A stretch of DNA of 50,452 nt from JAFDZV01 sp966128725 (GTDB lineage Bacteria; Bacteroidota; Ignavibacteria; OLB7). The translations under genes were made by a program, and so were the position numbers. Numbering within the stretch: the first letter of the stretch is position 1; each line of letters starts with the position of its first letter. Location of the stretch: positions 1-50,452 of the forward strand of contig CBHYLN010000019.1 in NCBI GenBank assembly GCA_966128725.1, in the 5' to 3' direction. Below the pieces are notes generated by a model. It worked only from the letters and a program-made list of their open reading frames with translations. It was not told the origin of the DNA and made no database searches. Positions 34,168 through 42,318 of the stretch are shown one piece after another.

Positions 34168-35358
34168 ATGACAATGACTTCCAACGAAGGAAAACGGGTA
34201 TTGATTGTGGGGGGTGGTATCGGCGGGCTTACGCTTGCGGCCTTCCTTCAGCGGCACAATTATTCGATCACGCTGGCCGAACGTGCCAGCCAGTGGCGCC
34301 CGATCGGGGCCGGGATTTCCCTGGGTCCGAACGCGGTGCGTACGCTGGATTCGCTGGGCATCGGCGAGGAGATCCGCGAGCGGGGCCGTGTGCTTCGCAC
34401 CGGCATCATAGGCGACGAACGCGGGCGTCCGTTGTCGGTTATCGATCTGGCGGGCATCGGGCGCGAGGTTGGCGTGCCAACCATCGCCATCCATCGTGCC
34501 GAACTGCACGACGCATTGCTTGGCGCTGTGAATCCGGAGCGGGTTGATTTGCGCATGGGCGCCACGATCGAAAAGGTTGAGACGGTGGGCGACGCCGTGA
34601 ACGTTACGTTCGCTGGTGGTGGGTCCGAGCACTTTGACCTTGTGGTTGGTGCCGACGGCATCCACTCGCGTACCCGCCAGGCCATCGTGGCCGATGTGCC
34701 GGTGCGGTATTCCGGATACGTGTGCTGGCGCTTCATCGTGCGCGGCGTTTCCCTGCCGGAGCAGGATGTGGCCGAGGAGCTGTGGGGCCGTGGCAAGCGA
34801 TTCGGCATTGTGCCGATTGGCGACCGGATGCATTACTGCTTCGCGACGATCAACGCCCCGGGTGGGCGGAAGACGATGGAGCATGTTGATCGCGATGCGT
34901 TTGTTGATCTGTTCGCGGAGTTCGGTGGCAATGTGCCGCGTATCCTGCGGGCGTTGGGCCGCGATCACCAGCTTATCCTGGATGATATCAGCGACATGCC
35001 CACGGCCGTCTGGTCGCAGGGCCCGGCTGTGCTGCTTGGTGATGCCGCGCATGCAACCACGCCGAATCTGGGCCAGGGTGCGGCGATGGCAATCGAGGAC
35101 GCAATGGTGCTGGCCGGGACGCTTTCGCGCGCGAGCACCGTGGCCGAGGCGTTGGCGCAGTATCGCAATGCACGCCACGAGCGCGTGACGCAGATCACGG
35201 AGCGTTCGTATTCGCTGGGACGGATCGCGCAAACCGAATCGGCGCCGGCGATCTTCCTGCGTAATCTGGCCTTGCGGCTTACGCCGGATCGTGTTGCGCA
35301 GCGCAACAACGTGCGCCTGGTGCTTGCCGCGCCGGACCCCAAGGTGTACGCTGCATAA
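34168..35358 (+). CDS. FAD-dependent monooxygenase (group A flavoprotein), copy 2
   Basis: A 396-aa protein with VLIVGGGIGGLTLAAFLQ (about 11-28) for FAD-ADP binding, AERASQWRPIGAGISLGPNA, a DG motif region LVVGADGIHSRTRQA, and VLLGDAAHATTPNLGQGAAM (about 288-307). Domain order and length match the 32604 paralogue, so the pair arose by tandem duplication. Family members hydroxylate aromatic rings, polyenes or kynurenine-like compounds; substrate specificity cannot be inferred. ATG 34168 begins MTMTSNEGK. It is convergent with the ABC-transporter binding-protein gene, whose stop is 8 nt away. Confidence 0.9.
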   Translation: MTMTSNEGKRVLIVGGGIGGLTLAAFLQRHNYSITLAERASQWRPIGAGISLGPNAVRTLDSLGIGEEIRERGRVLRTGIIGDERGRPLSVIDLAGIGREVGVPTIAIHRAELHDALLGAVNPERVDLRMGATIEKVETVGDAVNVTFAGGGSEHFDLVVGADGIHSRTRQAIVADVPVRYSGYVCWRFIVRGVSLPEQDVAEELWGRGKRFGIVPIGDRMHYCFATINAPGGRKTMEHVDRDAFVDLFAEFGGNVPRILRALGRDHQLILDDISDMPTAVWSQGPAVLLGDAAHATTPNLGQGAAMAIEDAMVLAGTLSRASTVAEALAQYRNARHERVTQITERSYSLGRIAQTESAPAIFLRNLALRLTPDRVAQRNNVRLVLAAPDPKVYAA

Positions 35359-35366
35359 GGCGTCGC

Positions 35367-36284
35367 CTACTCCGGTTTCAACAGTCCCTTCTCGCGCAGC
35401 CAGCGTTCGGCCACCTTGCGCGGGTCGCGGTGATACATCGCGACCTCGGCATTAAGGCGGCGGATCGTGGGCGGATCGATGGCGGCATTCAGGCGTTCGA
35501 GCACCCGACGAACGCCAGGATGCCGCCCAAGAAGGGCCGCCCGCACCACGGCGGCGGGGTTGTAGGCGGGGAAGAACCGCGCGTTGTCGTCCAGCGCAAG
35601 CAGATCGAACGCGGCGATCTGACCATCGGTGGAGTATCCCATCCCAACATCAATCGCCCCCTCCTTCAGCGCCGTATAGATCAATCCGGCATCCAGCTTC
35701 ACCACGTTCTTCTCGGTGAACCCGTATCGCGCGGCAAGCGCCTTCAGGCCGTCGGGCCGGTCGTGGAACTCGGCGTCCACCCCGATACGGACCTGCGTGC
35801 CGGCCCTCAGCGCGGCCGCCAGATCGCCCAGGGTGGCGATGTGCAGCTCGTTTGCGCGGGCGCGGCGCATCAACAGGGCGTAGGTGTCGTTGAAGGGCAT
35901 CGGTTGCAGCCACACCAGATTGTGCTCGGCGCTGTCGTACCTGCGCACGGCCGCAAGCACCAATGCGGAGTCCGGCATTACCAGCGTATCGCTTCCCTTG
36001 GCGTACACCGTGTACGCGGTGCCGGTGTACTCGTAGTAGATGTCCACCTGCCCGGTCTCCAGCGCGCTTCGCATGGCCGTTGTGGCCAGGCCGAACTGTT
36101 CCTCCACATCGTATCCCGCATCGCGCAGAACAAGGGCGGCCATGTGGCCCAGAATGTAGCCTTCGGTGAAGGCCTTCGCGCCCACAACCACGGTGTCGCC
36201 ACGGTCGCAGCCCAATGCCGCCGGCAGCATGCACAAGGTGATTGCAGCGAACGTGAATGCACGGTTCCGTGGTGTGCCGATCAT
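35367..36284 (-). CDS. Glycine betaine/choline-type ABC transporter substrate-binding lipoprotein
   Basis: A 305-aa protein with a signal ending in a lipobox-like ALGC (Cys at about residue 26). It then shows an OpuAC/OsmF-type fold (VVVGAKAFTEGYILGHMAAL, VDIYYEYTGTAYTV, MPFNDTYALLMRR, KLDAGLIYTALKEGAIDVGM). YYEYTGT and the Trp/Tyr residues fit the aromatic ligand pocket of quaternary-amine binding proteins, though OsmF-like members may bind other ligands. It overlaps the permease gene by 4 nt (ATGA) and is the last gene of the operon. It delivers ligand to the two permeases. Confidence 0.92.
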   Translation of the reverse strand: MIGTPRNRAFTFAAITLCMLPAALGCDRGDTVVVGAKAFTEGYILGHMAALVLRDAGYDVEEQFGLATTAMRSALETGQVDIYYEYTGTAYTVYAKGSDTLVMPDSALVLAAVRRYDSAEHNLVWLQPMPFNDTYALLMRRARANELHIATLGDLAAALRAGTQVRIGVDAEFHDRPDGLKALAARYGFTEKNVVKLDAGLIYTALKEGAIDVGMGYSTDGQIAAFDLLALDDNARFFPAYNPAAVVRAALLGRHPGVRRVLERLNAAIDPPTIRRLNAEVAMYHRDPRKVAERWLREKGLLKPE

Positions 36285-36919
36285 GCAGGTTCCCTCCGCA
36301 ACCGACGCTCCAGGCGCCCCAGACCCCAGTCGGCGCCAAGCGCTAGCAATGCCGTTGGAATGGCGCCGGCCAGCATTGCTTCCGGCTTGAACAGACTGAT
36401 CCCGCTGAAGATGAAATCCCCCAGACCGCCCGCGCCAACCAGCGAGGCGAGCGCGCCGGCCGAGATTGCGAACACCGTGGCGGTGCGCAGCCCCGCCGCG
36501 ATAAACGGCGCCGCCAGCGGCAGTTGTACCCGAAGCAGGATCTGTGTGTTGGTCATGCCCAGGCCGCGCGCCGCGTCAACCGAGGCCTCGGGCACACCCT
36601 GAATGCCCGTGTATGTGTTGCGGGCAATGGGCAGCATGCAGTACAGCAGGATGGCTACCGTGGCGGGCACGAATCCCACGCCGAGCACGCCAACCGCGAG
36701 CGCCAGTATCGCAAGCGATGGGATGGTCTGGCCCAGGCCAAGGACGTAGAAGATGCCGCCACGCAGGGCGCGCATCGCGTTGCGCGAGAGCGCGATGCCA
36801 AGCCCGATGCCGATTGGCGCGGCAACCGCAACTGCAACAGCCACGATGGCGATGTGCTCCAGTAGCCGTGCCAGGATGTCGCCCCGGTTCTGGGCGAGAA
36901 ATTCCAGATAGCTGTTCAT
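36281..36919 (-). CDS. Glycine betaine/choline-type ABC transporter permease 2
   Basis: A 212-aa inner-membrane protein with about five or six transmembrane helices. The first is IAIVAVAVAVAAPIGIGLGI. The EAA loop region reads VDAARGLGMTNTQILLRVQL. Size and order fit OpuCB/OpuCD-type permeases. ATG 36919 (MNSYLEFLAQNRGD) is chosen over a longer non-homologous extension because it creates a 4-nt ATGA overlap with the upstream permease, the same coupling as the other genes of this operon. It partners with the 36916 permease as a heterodimeric channel. Confidence 0.92.
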   Translation of the reverse strand: MNSYLEFLAQNRGDILARLLEHIAIVAVAVAVAAPIGIGLGIALSRNAMRALRGGIFYVLGLGQTIPSLAILALAVGVLGVGFVPATVAILLYCMLPIARNTYTGIQGVPEASVDAARGLGMTNTQILLRVQLPLAAPFIAAGLRTATVFAISAGALASLVGAGGLGDFIFSGISLFKPEAMLAGAIPTALLALGADWGLGRLERRLRREPA

Positions 36920-37584
36920 CGCGCATCCCGGTTGTGGATACGCAGTCCGCGCGGCGTTGCCAACCGTTCGGCGCCGTTCAGGAGCAGCTCGATAACCAGC
37001 GCCAGCACAGCATTGCCAAGCGCGCCGGCAACGGTCATCATGGTCCACGAAGTCTGCATGCCGCGCACGATGAAATGCCCCATGCCGCCGGCGCCGATGT
37101 AGGCGGCGATGGCCGCAACACCCACGCTCATTGTGGCGGCAATCCTGATGCCGGCGATAATGCCGGGCGCGGCCAACGGAAGCGCGACGTGCAGGAACGT
37201 CTGCCGTTCGGTCATGCCCAGTCCGCGCGCCGCATCCAGCGCACCGGCGGGCACGCCCGCCAGCGCCACATGTGCGTTGCGCACTATCGGCATCAGCGCA
37301 TACAGTACCAACGCGATTGTGGCCGGCACCGCCCCGATGCCCCGGTTGATGATCGAGAGAATCGGGATCATCAAACCAAAGAGGGCGATGCTTGGGATGG
37401 TCTGGATCAGGTTCACAACCGCCAGCACAATTGTTGCCGCGCGCGGGCTGCGGGCTGCCCAGGCGGCCAGCGGGATGCCGATGCCCGCGGCGATCACCAA
37501 CGCCACGGCGATCATGCGCACGTGTTCGCCGAAGGCGATCAACAGGCTGGTGTCGTATTCGCGCAGGAACTCCAGGATGCTCAT
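36916..37584 (-). CDS. Glycine betaine/choline-type ABC transporter permease 1
   Basis: A 222-aa inner-membrane protein with hydrophobic segments from about residue 24 (MIAVALVIAAGIGIPLAAWA) and an EAA-like motif LDAARGLGMTERQTFLHVAL. It has the typical ending GMGHFIVRGMQTSWTMMTVA. Related to but distinct from the 36281 permease, as in OpuC systems that use two different permeases. It overlaps the ATPase gene by 4 nt (ATGA) and the next permease by 4 nt. Confidence 0.92.
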   Translation of the reverse strand: MSILEFLREYDTSLLIAFGEHVRMIAVALVIAAGIGIPLAAWAARSPRAATIVLAVVNLIQTIPSIALFGLMIPILSIINRGIGAVPATIALVLYALMPIVRNAHVALAGVPAGALDAARGLGMTERQTFLHVALPLAAPGIIAGIRIAATMSVGVAAIAAYIGAGGMGHFIVRGMQTSWTMMTVAGALGNAVLALVIELLLNGAERLATPRGLRIHNRDAR

Positions 37585-38558
37585 CCCAGGCTCCTTGCCG
37601 TCACGTTCCCGTCGTTGGCCACGGCCAGGCTGGCGGCGATTGAAGCGATCGTCACATAGCCAAGCCGTTCCCCGCCGGGACCTTGTACAGGCAGGCCGGT
37701 TGCCTGGCTGGCCAGCAGATCCAGCAGCGCTTCCCGCAGCGGCGTGGTATCCTGCACCGCACGGCCGGTTGCTGTCGGTTCCAGTACTACGGGTGCCAGC
37801 GCATCAACCGCGCGAAGCGTCTCCAGAAGCAGCATGCGGCGATCGCCTCCGAAGAACGATGCCACGAACGGGGTGCCGGGTGCCGCCAACAACTGGTGCG
37901 GCGTGCCGAACTGTTCCACCTTCCCGTTGTTCATCAACGCGATGCGGTCGGCCAGGACCAGCGCCTCGTGGATATCGTGCGACACAAAGAGAATGGTTTT
38001 GCGCAGGCGGCGTTGAAGCTCGGCGAACTGGTCGCGTATCGCGGCACGATTTACCGGGTCCACGGCGCCGAACGGTTCGTCCATCAGCAGGATGGGCGGG
38101 TCGGCCGCCAGCGCCCGTGCCACGCCAACACGCTGTGCCTCGCCGCCGGAGAGCTGCGCGGGGAAGCGATCGCGGTACCGGGCGGGCTCCAGTTGCATCA
38201 TCGCCAACAGTTCATCCACACGGCTGTTGATCGCCGTGCGCGGCGTGCCAAGCAGTTCCGGCGTGGTTGCGATGTTCTCGGTAACGGTCCGGTGCGGGAA
38301 CAGCCCAACGCTCTGGATTGCGTAACCGATGTGGCGCCGAAGCTCCACGACGTTCTGCGTTGCAGTGTTGTTCCCGTTGACGATGACTGTGCCGGATGAC
38401 GGTTCCACCAGGCGATTTACCGTGCGCAGCAGCGTGGTTTTCCCGCAGCCGCTTGGCCCCAGCAGCACGCACAACATGCCTTCCGGTACGTGCAGCGTTA
38501 CGCCGTCAAGCGCGGGATGGCCGTTGAAAATCTTGTGGACGTCGTTGAACTGGATCAT
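37581..38558 (-). CDS. Glycine betaine/choline-type ABC transporter ATP-binding protein
   Basis: A 325-aa protein with Walker A GPSGCGKTT (about 33-41), Q-loop AIQSVGLFPH, signature LSGGEAQRVGVARAL, Walker B ILLMDEPFGAVDP and the switch His in FVSHDIHEA. A C-terminal CBS-like region (about 260-315, TPLREALLDLLASQATGLPV) resembles the osmosensing or regulatory CBS part of OpuCA/OpuAA. ATG 38558 (MIQFNDVHKIF) gives the standard N-terminus; the longer frame upstream is rejected. It is the first gene of the operon and divergent from the DUF952 gene, so 38559-38717 should contain both promoters. Confidence 0.94.
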   Translation of the reverse strand: MIQFNDVHKIFNGHPALDGVTLHVPEGMLCVLLGPSGCGKTTLLRTVNRLVEPSSGTVIVNGNNTATQNVVELRRHIGYAIQSVGLFPHRTVTENIATTPELLGTPRTAINSRVDELLAMMQLEPARYRDRFPAQLSGGEAQRVGVARALAADPPILLMDEPFGAVDPVNRAAIRDQFAELQRRLRKTILFVSHDIHEALVLADRIALMNNGKVEQFGTPHQLLAAPGTPFVASFFGGDRRMLLLETLRAVDALAPVVLEPTATGRAVQDTTPLREALLDLLASQATGLPVQGPGGERLGYVTIASIAASLAVANDGNVTARSLG

Positions 38559-38717
38559 GGGCGTATGCAGCGGGTTGCGGGCCTGCCGTGCCGCAGGCGG
38601 ATGCTGGCAACGGCGCAATGTAGAAAGAAGTGAGATGAAAATGCCAGGCAGCGAAGTTGCCTGCGTCGCCCGGCGATGATATGTTGCCGCGCTTATCAAC
38701 AATACGAACAGGGAACC

Positions 38718-39065
38718 ATGGAACACGCAGGTATTATCTATCATATAACAACCCCCGAGGCCTGGCGCGACGTTCAGGGCAACGACGAGTACAGTGCCGC
38801 ATCGCTGGAGACCGAAGGGTTCATTCACTGCTCCACGGCCGATCAGGTTCAACGAAGCCTGAACCGGTTCTACTCCGAGGTGCCCGAGGCGATCGTGCTT
38901 GCCATCGATCCGATACTGCTGACCGCCGAGCTGAAGTACGAGCCGGCGCACGACGAGCTGTTCCCGCATATCTACGGTACGCTGAACCTGGACGCCGTGG
39001 TTGCCTACGACGTGGTGTGCCCCGGGCCAGACGGCACCTACAGCTATCGGCCAAACGAGGCCTGA
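38718..39065 (+). CDS. DUF952 family protein
   Basis: A 115-aa protein starting MEHAGIIYHITTPEAWR. It contains the family hallmarks SLETEGFIHCSTADQV (about 29-44) and KYEPAHDELFPHIYGTLNLD (about 76-95). DUF952 proteins are small cytosolic proteins with an ADP-ribosyltransferase-like fold (RNase/ART-related) but no firm biochemical role; some occur beside nutrient-uptake genes. The His/Thr (GFIHCS) and Glu/Pro-His-Ile positions are conserved in the family. CAGGGAA upstream supports ATG 38718. It is divergent from the ABC operon. Confidence 0.88.
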   Translation: MEHAGIIYHITTPEAWRDVQGNDEYSAASLETEGFIHCSTADQVQRSLNRFYSEVPEAIVLAIDPILLTAELKYEPAHDELFPHIYGTLNLDAVVAYDVVCPGPDGTYSYRPNEA

Positions 39066-39303
39066 CCCCGCCCGTACGGCATGTGTTTGCAGGCCGGCCG
39101 CACACGTGCGCCGGCCACAACACGGTAATCGAAACGGTTACCGGGGCAGGATGATCGGCTGGCCGTTCAGCGTTCGATGTGCCCTTCGGTACCCTGCGTT
39201 CGATACGCGCTGATACGTTGCTTCCTCTTGACGTTGCGCTTCGCGCTTGCGTACCTTCACCGCTCGCTTTCCGAAACGACCCAGTAACCTCACAGGATAC
39301 TCC

Positions 39304-40521
39304 GTGAACACGCTCGAGATCGGCGGCCGCCAGGCCCGCGCGCTTGTCGAAGAATTCGGCAGCCCATTGTATGTGTACGATGCCGCGATCATCCGCCGGC
39401 AGTACAAGCGTCTTGCAACGGCATTCGGTGGGCTGAAACACCGGCTGCTGTACGCGTGCAAGGCGAACAGCAACATGGCGATCGTAAAGCTGATCCATGG
39501 ATTGGGCGCCTCGATTGACGCGGTAAGCGTGCACGAGATCGAGCTTGCGATGCGTTGCGGTGTGCCCGCCAGCGACATCCTGTTCACGCCGAACTGCGTG
39601 GCGTTCGCCGAGATCGAGCGCGCGGTTGAGCTGGGCGTGTTGGTGAACATCGACAACCTTTCGGTGCTGGAGCGCTTTGGCCAGCAATACGGCGCCAAAC
39701 CCTGCGCCATCCGCATCAACCCGCACATCCTGGCCGGCGGCAACTCGCACATCCAGACCGGGCACATCGACTCCAAGTTCGGCATCTCGATCCATCAACT
39801 GCGCCACATCCTGCGCATCGTGAAGGGGTACGGGATGAACATCGCCGGCTTGCATATGCATACCGGCTCGGACATTCTGGATGCCGAAACCTTCGTGACC
39901 GGCGCAGAGATCCTGTTCGATCACGCCGCCGATTTCGCCGACCTGCGCTTCATCGATTTCGGCAGCGGCTTCAAGGTGCCGTACAAACCCGACGATGTCT
40001 CCACCAACGTTGAGGCGCTGGGCGAACGGCTGACGCAGCGATTTCAAGCATTCTGTGCCGACTACGGCCGCGAGCTGGAGCTGTGGTTCGAGCCCGGGAA
40101 GTTTCTGGTGAGTGAGTCCGGTTGGTTGCTCACTACCGCCACGGTGCTGAAGCAGACGCCGTCGTGTGTGTTTGTCGGCACCGACTCCGGGCTGCATCAC
40201 CTGATCCGCCCCATGTTGTACGATGCCCATCATACAATCGTGAACGCCGATCGCCTGGAGGGCACCGAGCGTATCTACACGGTGGTGGGCTGCATCTGCG
40301 AGACCGATACGTTCGGCACCGATCGCAAGCTCACCGAAACGCTGGAGGGCGATATCCTCGCCATCCGCAACGCCGGCGCGTACGGGTTTGCCATGTCGAG
40401 CAACTACAACTCGCGTCCGCGGCCGGCCGAGGTGCTGGTTGACAACGGGCAGGCGCGAGTAATCCGCCGCCGTGAAACGCTGGACGACATGCTGGCGACG
40501 CAGATGGGGTTGGAGGGGTGA
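39304..40521 (+). CDS. lysA: Diaminopimelate decarboxylase
   Basis: A 405-aa PLP enzyme. YACKANSN (about 50-57) holds the Schiff-base lysine (Lys53), followed by LGASIDAVSVHEIELAMRCG, LHMHTGSDI, FGSGFKVPYK, EPGKFLVSESGWLLT and CETDTF (the catalytic Cys region). It ends with NAGAYGFAMSSNYNSRPRPA, the usual C-terminal barrel. It converts meso-diaminopimelate to lysine, the last step of lysine biosynthesis. The GTG start at 39304 has AGGA 7 nt upstream and begins right before the conserved region; an ATG at 39247 would add 19 unconvincing residues. It is followed directly by a GAATG-rich arm and the four-helix-bundle gene. Confidence 0.94.
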   Translation: MNTLEIGGRQARALVEEFGSPLYVYDAAIIRRQYKRLATAFGGLKHRLLYACKANSNMAIVKLIHGLGASIDAVSVHEIELAMRCGVPASDILFTPNCVAFAEIERAVELGVLVNIDNLSVLERFGQQYGAKPCAIRINPHILAGGNSHIQTGHIDSKFGISIHQLRHILRIVKGYGMNIAGLHMHTGSDILDAETFVTGAEILFDHAADFADLRFIDFGSGFKVPYKPDDVSTNVEALGERLTQRFQAFCADYGRELELWFEPGKFLVSESGWLLTTATVLKQTPSCVFVGTDSGLHHLIRPMLYDAHHTIVNADRLEGTERIYTVVGCICETDTFGTDRKLTETLEGDILAIRNAGAYGFAMSSNYNSRPRPAEVLVDNGQARVIRRRETLDDMLATQMGLEG

Positions 40522-40525
40522 GGAC

Positions 40526-40562
40526 TGAATGAAAAATGTAAAATAAAGAATGGCGAAGGTCT
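40526..40562 (+). repeat. Left GAATG-rich arm flanking the four-helix-bundle gene
   Basis: Starts 5 nt after the lysA stop: GAATGAAAAATG through AAAGAATGGCGAAGG. The inverse complement of the right flank (41095-41125) has the same GAATG-iterated composition, and so do the arms of the 13.6-14.5 kb array. Confidence 0.5.
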
Positions 40563-40625
40563 GTTGCTTCTGGGCCAGTGAGGGGGAGAAACGCAGGCGG
40601 CAGAACGCGGAATTGATTTAGCTTA

Positions 40626-41036
40626 ATGTGCATTCAGTTCTGCATGATGCCGGTTCGTGAATACCAGAGGGCTCAACCCATTACAGACCGGACGTTGGCC
40701 TACGCTGTGCGTGCCGTTGCTTTCGCTCGGTATTTAATGGGACGGAAGGATCCTTCGTGCCACATGTTGGCTCGACAGTACCTCCGTGCCTCTACGTCAA
40801 TCGGTGCGAATGTAGAGGAAGCGCAGGCTGCTGAGAGTCGGGCCGACTTCGTGCATAAGTTTGCCATAGCCCAAAAGGAAGCACGCGAAAGTTTGTACTG
40901 GCTGCGAGTGCTACACTTGTCGGCATTGATACCTCAGAGGCGTATCGAGGCGCTTATGAACGAAACACAACAGTTGGTGGCGGTGTTGTCCTCGATAGTT
41001 GCGAGCGCCAAATCACGCCAAACTCGAAAACGATAA
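40626..41036 (+). CDS. Four-helix-bundle protein (23S rRNA intervening-sequence type)
   Basis: A 136-aa protein with the family signature RASTSIGANVEEAQAAESRA (about 58-77) followed by DFVHKFAIAQKEARESLYWL. This identifies the S23/IVP (TIGR02436-like) four-helix-bundle family. Members were first found inside 23S rRNA intervening sequences and are also scattered through genomes; a pentameric RNA/DNA-associated bundle is known from related Avd proteins of diversity-generating retroelements. The start is uncertain: ATG 40626, 40644 or 40647 (MPVREYQ would be the usual N-terminus). There is no clear Shine-Dalgarno. The gene sits between inverted GAATG-rich arms, between lysA and trpS, as if inserted. 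Confidence 0.9.
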   Translation: MCIQFCMMPVREYQRAQPITDRTLAYAVRAVAFARYLMGRKDPSCHMLARQYLRASTSIGANVEEAQAAESRADFVHKFAIAQKEARESLYWLRVLHLSALIPQRRIEALMNETQQLVAVLSSIVASAKSRQTRKR

Positions 41037-41094
41037 GATTGAGGGCCGTATATCGCAAGATTGAGGCGCCGCGTTGGTCGGCTGAGGGGCGAGC

Positions 41095-41125
41095 CATCAT
41101 TCTGCATTCCTCATTCTGCATTGTA
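41095..41125 (-). repeat. Right GAATG-rich arm flanking the four-helix-bundle gene
   Basis: Reads on the minus strand as ACAATGCAGAATGAGGAATG followed by CAGAATGATGG. It faces the left arm (40526-40562) in inverted orientation and shares GAATGAGGAATG with the arms of the tandem array at 13633-14575. Confidence 0.5.
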
Positions 41126-41150
41126 CCGTGTATCATCAATGGAATAAGCA

Positions 41151-42185
41151 ATGGAACATCAGGCAGCCATCGACGCGAACCAGAATCGTCCGCGCGTATT
41201 CAGCGGCATGCAGCCTTCGGGCAGCTTTCATCTCGGCAATTATCTGGGAGCGCTGAAGCAGTGGGTGGCCAATCAGGCCGAGAAGGAGAACTTCTTCTGC
41301 ATTGTGGATCTGCACAGCCTTACGGTGCCGCAGGAGCCGGCGGCGCTGCGCCAGCGTACGCGCGAGTACGCCGCGATGTACCTTGCCGCCGGCATCGATC
41401 CGGATCGGTGCGCGCTGTTCATCCAGAGCCACGTTGCCGCCCATGCTGAATGCTGCTGGTTGCTGAACTGTGTAACGCCGATCGGCTGGTTGCAGAAGAT
41501 GACGCAGTTCAAGGACAAGTCCGGCCGTCAGGAGACGGTGCTGACCGGCCTGCTGGATTACCCTGTGCTGATGGCCGCCGATATCCTGCTCTACAATGCC
41601 AACGAGGTTCCCGTGGGCGACGATCAGAAGCAGCACGTGGAGCTTACGCGCAACATCGCCGAGCGATTCAACCATCTGTACGGCGAGACGTTCGTGGTGC
41701 CCGAGCCGGTTATCCCAAAGGCCGGCGCGCGCATCATGGGGTTGGATAATCCCGCGGTGAAGATGTCCGGCACGTACGCCCATATCCGCGGGCATGCGGT
41801 GCGCGTGCTGGACGAGCCCGCCGAGATCGAGTATGCGTTCAAACGCGCGGTAACCGATTCACACGGCGAGATCCGTTTCTCCGATGAAGCCGAGCGCGCG
41901 GGCGTGAACAATCTGTTGGGCATCTACAAGGCGATCACCGGCAAGAGCCCCGAAGCGGTGGAGGCGGATTTTGCATCCGCGCGTGGCTACGGCGACCTGA
42001 AGATGGGTGTGGCGGCGGTGGTCATCGAGGAGCTGCGGCCAATCCGTGAGCGGTACCATCAGCTTGTGGAGAATACCGACGAGCTGGATCGGCTGTTGCG
42101 GCGTGGTGCCGATCGTGCGCGCGAGGTGGCCGATGCCACGATGCGTACGATGAAGGAGCGGATGGGCCTGATCCTGCCCGCGTAG
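41151..42185 (+). CDS. trpS: Tryptophanyl-tRNA synthetase
   Basis: A 344-aa class Ic enzyme with MQPSGSFHLGNYLGAL (the HIGH equivalent is HLGN, 27-30), VDLHSLT, LLDYPVLMAADILLYNANEV and PVGDDQKQHVELTRNIAERF. The KMSKS loop reads KMSGT (204-208) in NPAVKMSGTYAHIRGHAVRV, so the second lysine of KMSKS is replaced by glycine and the final Ser by Thr. The following AVTDSHGEIRF is typical. Length is normal and the rest is intact. ATG 41151 is preceded only by a weak GGAA. It follows the GAATG-rich arm by 26 nt, so its native upstream region may have been replaced. Confidence 0.95.
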   Translation: MEHQAAIDANQNRPRVFSGMQPSGSFHLGNYLGALKQWVANQAEKENFFCIVDLHSLTVPQEPAALRQRTREYAAMYLAAGIDPDRCALFIQSHVAAHAECCWLLNCVTPIGWLQKMTQFKDKSGRQETVLTGLLDYPVLMAADILLYNANEVPVGDDQKQHVELTRNIAERFNHLYGETFVVPEPVIPKAGARIMGLDNPAVKMSGTYAHIRGHAVRVLDEPAEIEYAFKRAVTDSHGEIRFSDEAERAGVNNLLGIYKAITGKSPEAVEADFASARGYGDLKMGVAAVVIEELRPIRERYHQLVENTDELDRLLRRGADRAREVADATMRTMKERMGLILPA

Positions 42186-42240
42186 CAACGCCGATCCGCA
42201 TCCGCGGCAATCAGCAATCATGGGCGGCCAGTTGAAACAA

Positions 42241-42277
42241 GCAACGCCCCTCTTCCATTGCGGGGGAGGGGCGTTGC
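42241..42277. terminator. Bidirectional terminator between trpS and ctp
   Basis: GCAACGCCCCTC (42241-42252) pairs exactly with GAGGGGCGTTGC (42266-42277). It lies between two convergent genes, so it can serve both. No long T tract is visible on either side. Confidence 0.75.
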
Positions 42278-42318
42278 TGTATACGATGCCCGGCGATCGG
42301 GGGATCGCCATCGATGCG

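Noticed and set aside
33412..35232. 606-aa minus-strand frame across both flavoprotein genes
   Set aside because: Spans two motif-bearing genes and the intergenic gap; composition is Arg/His/Gln-rich and without domain.
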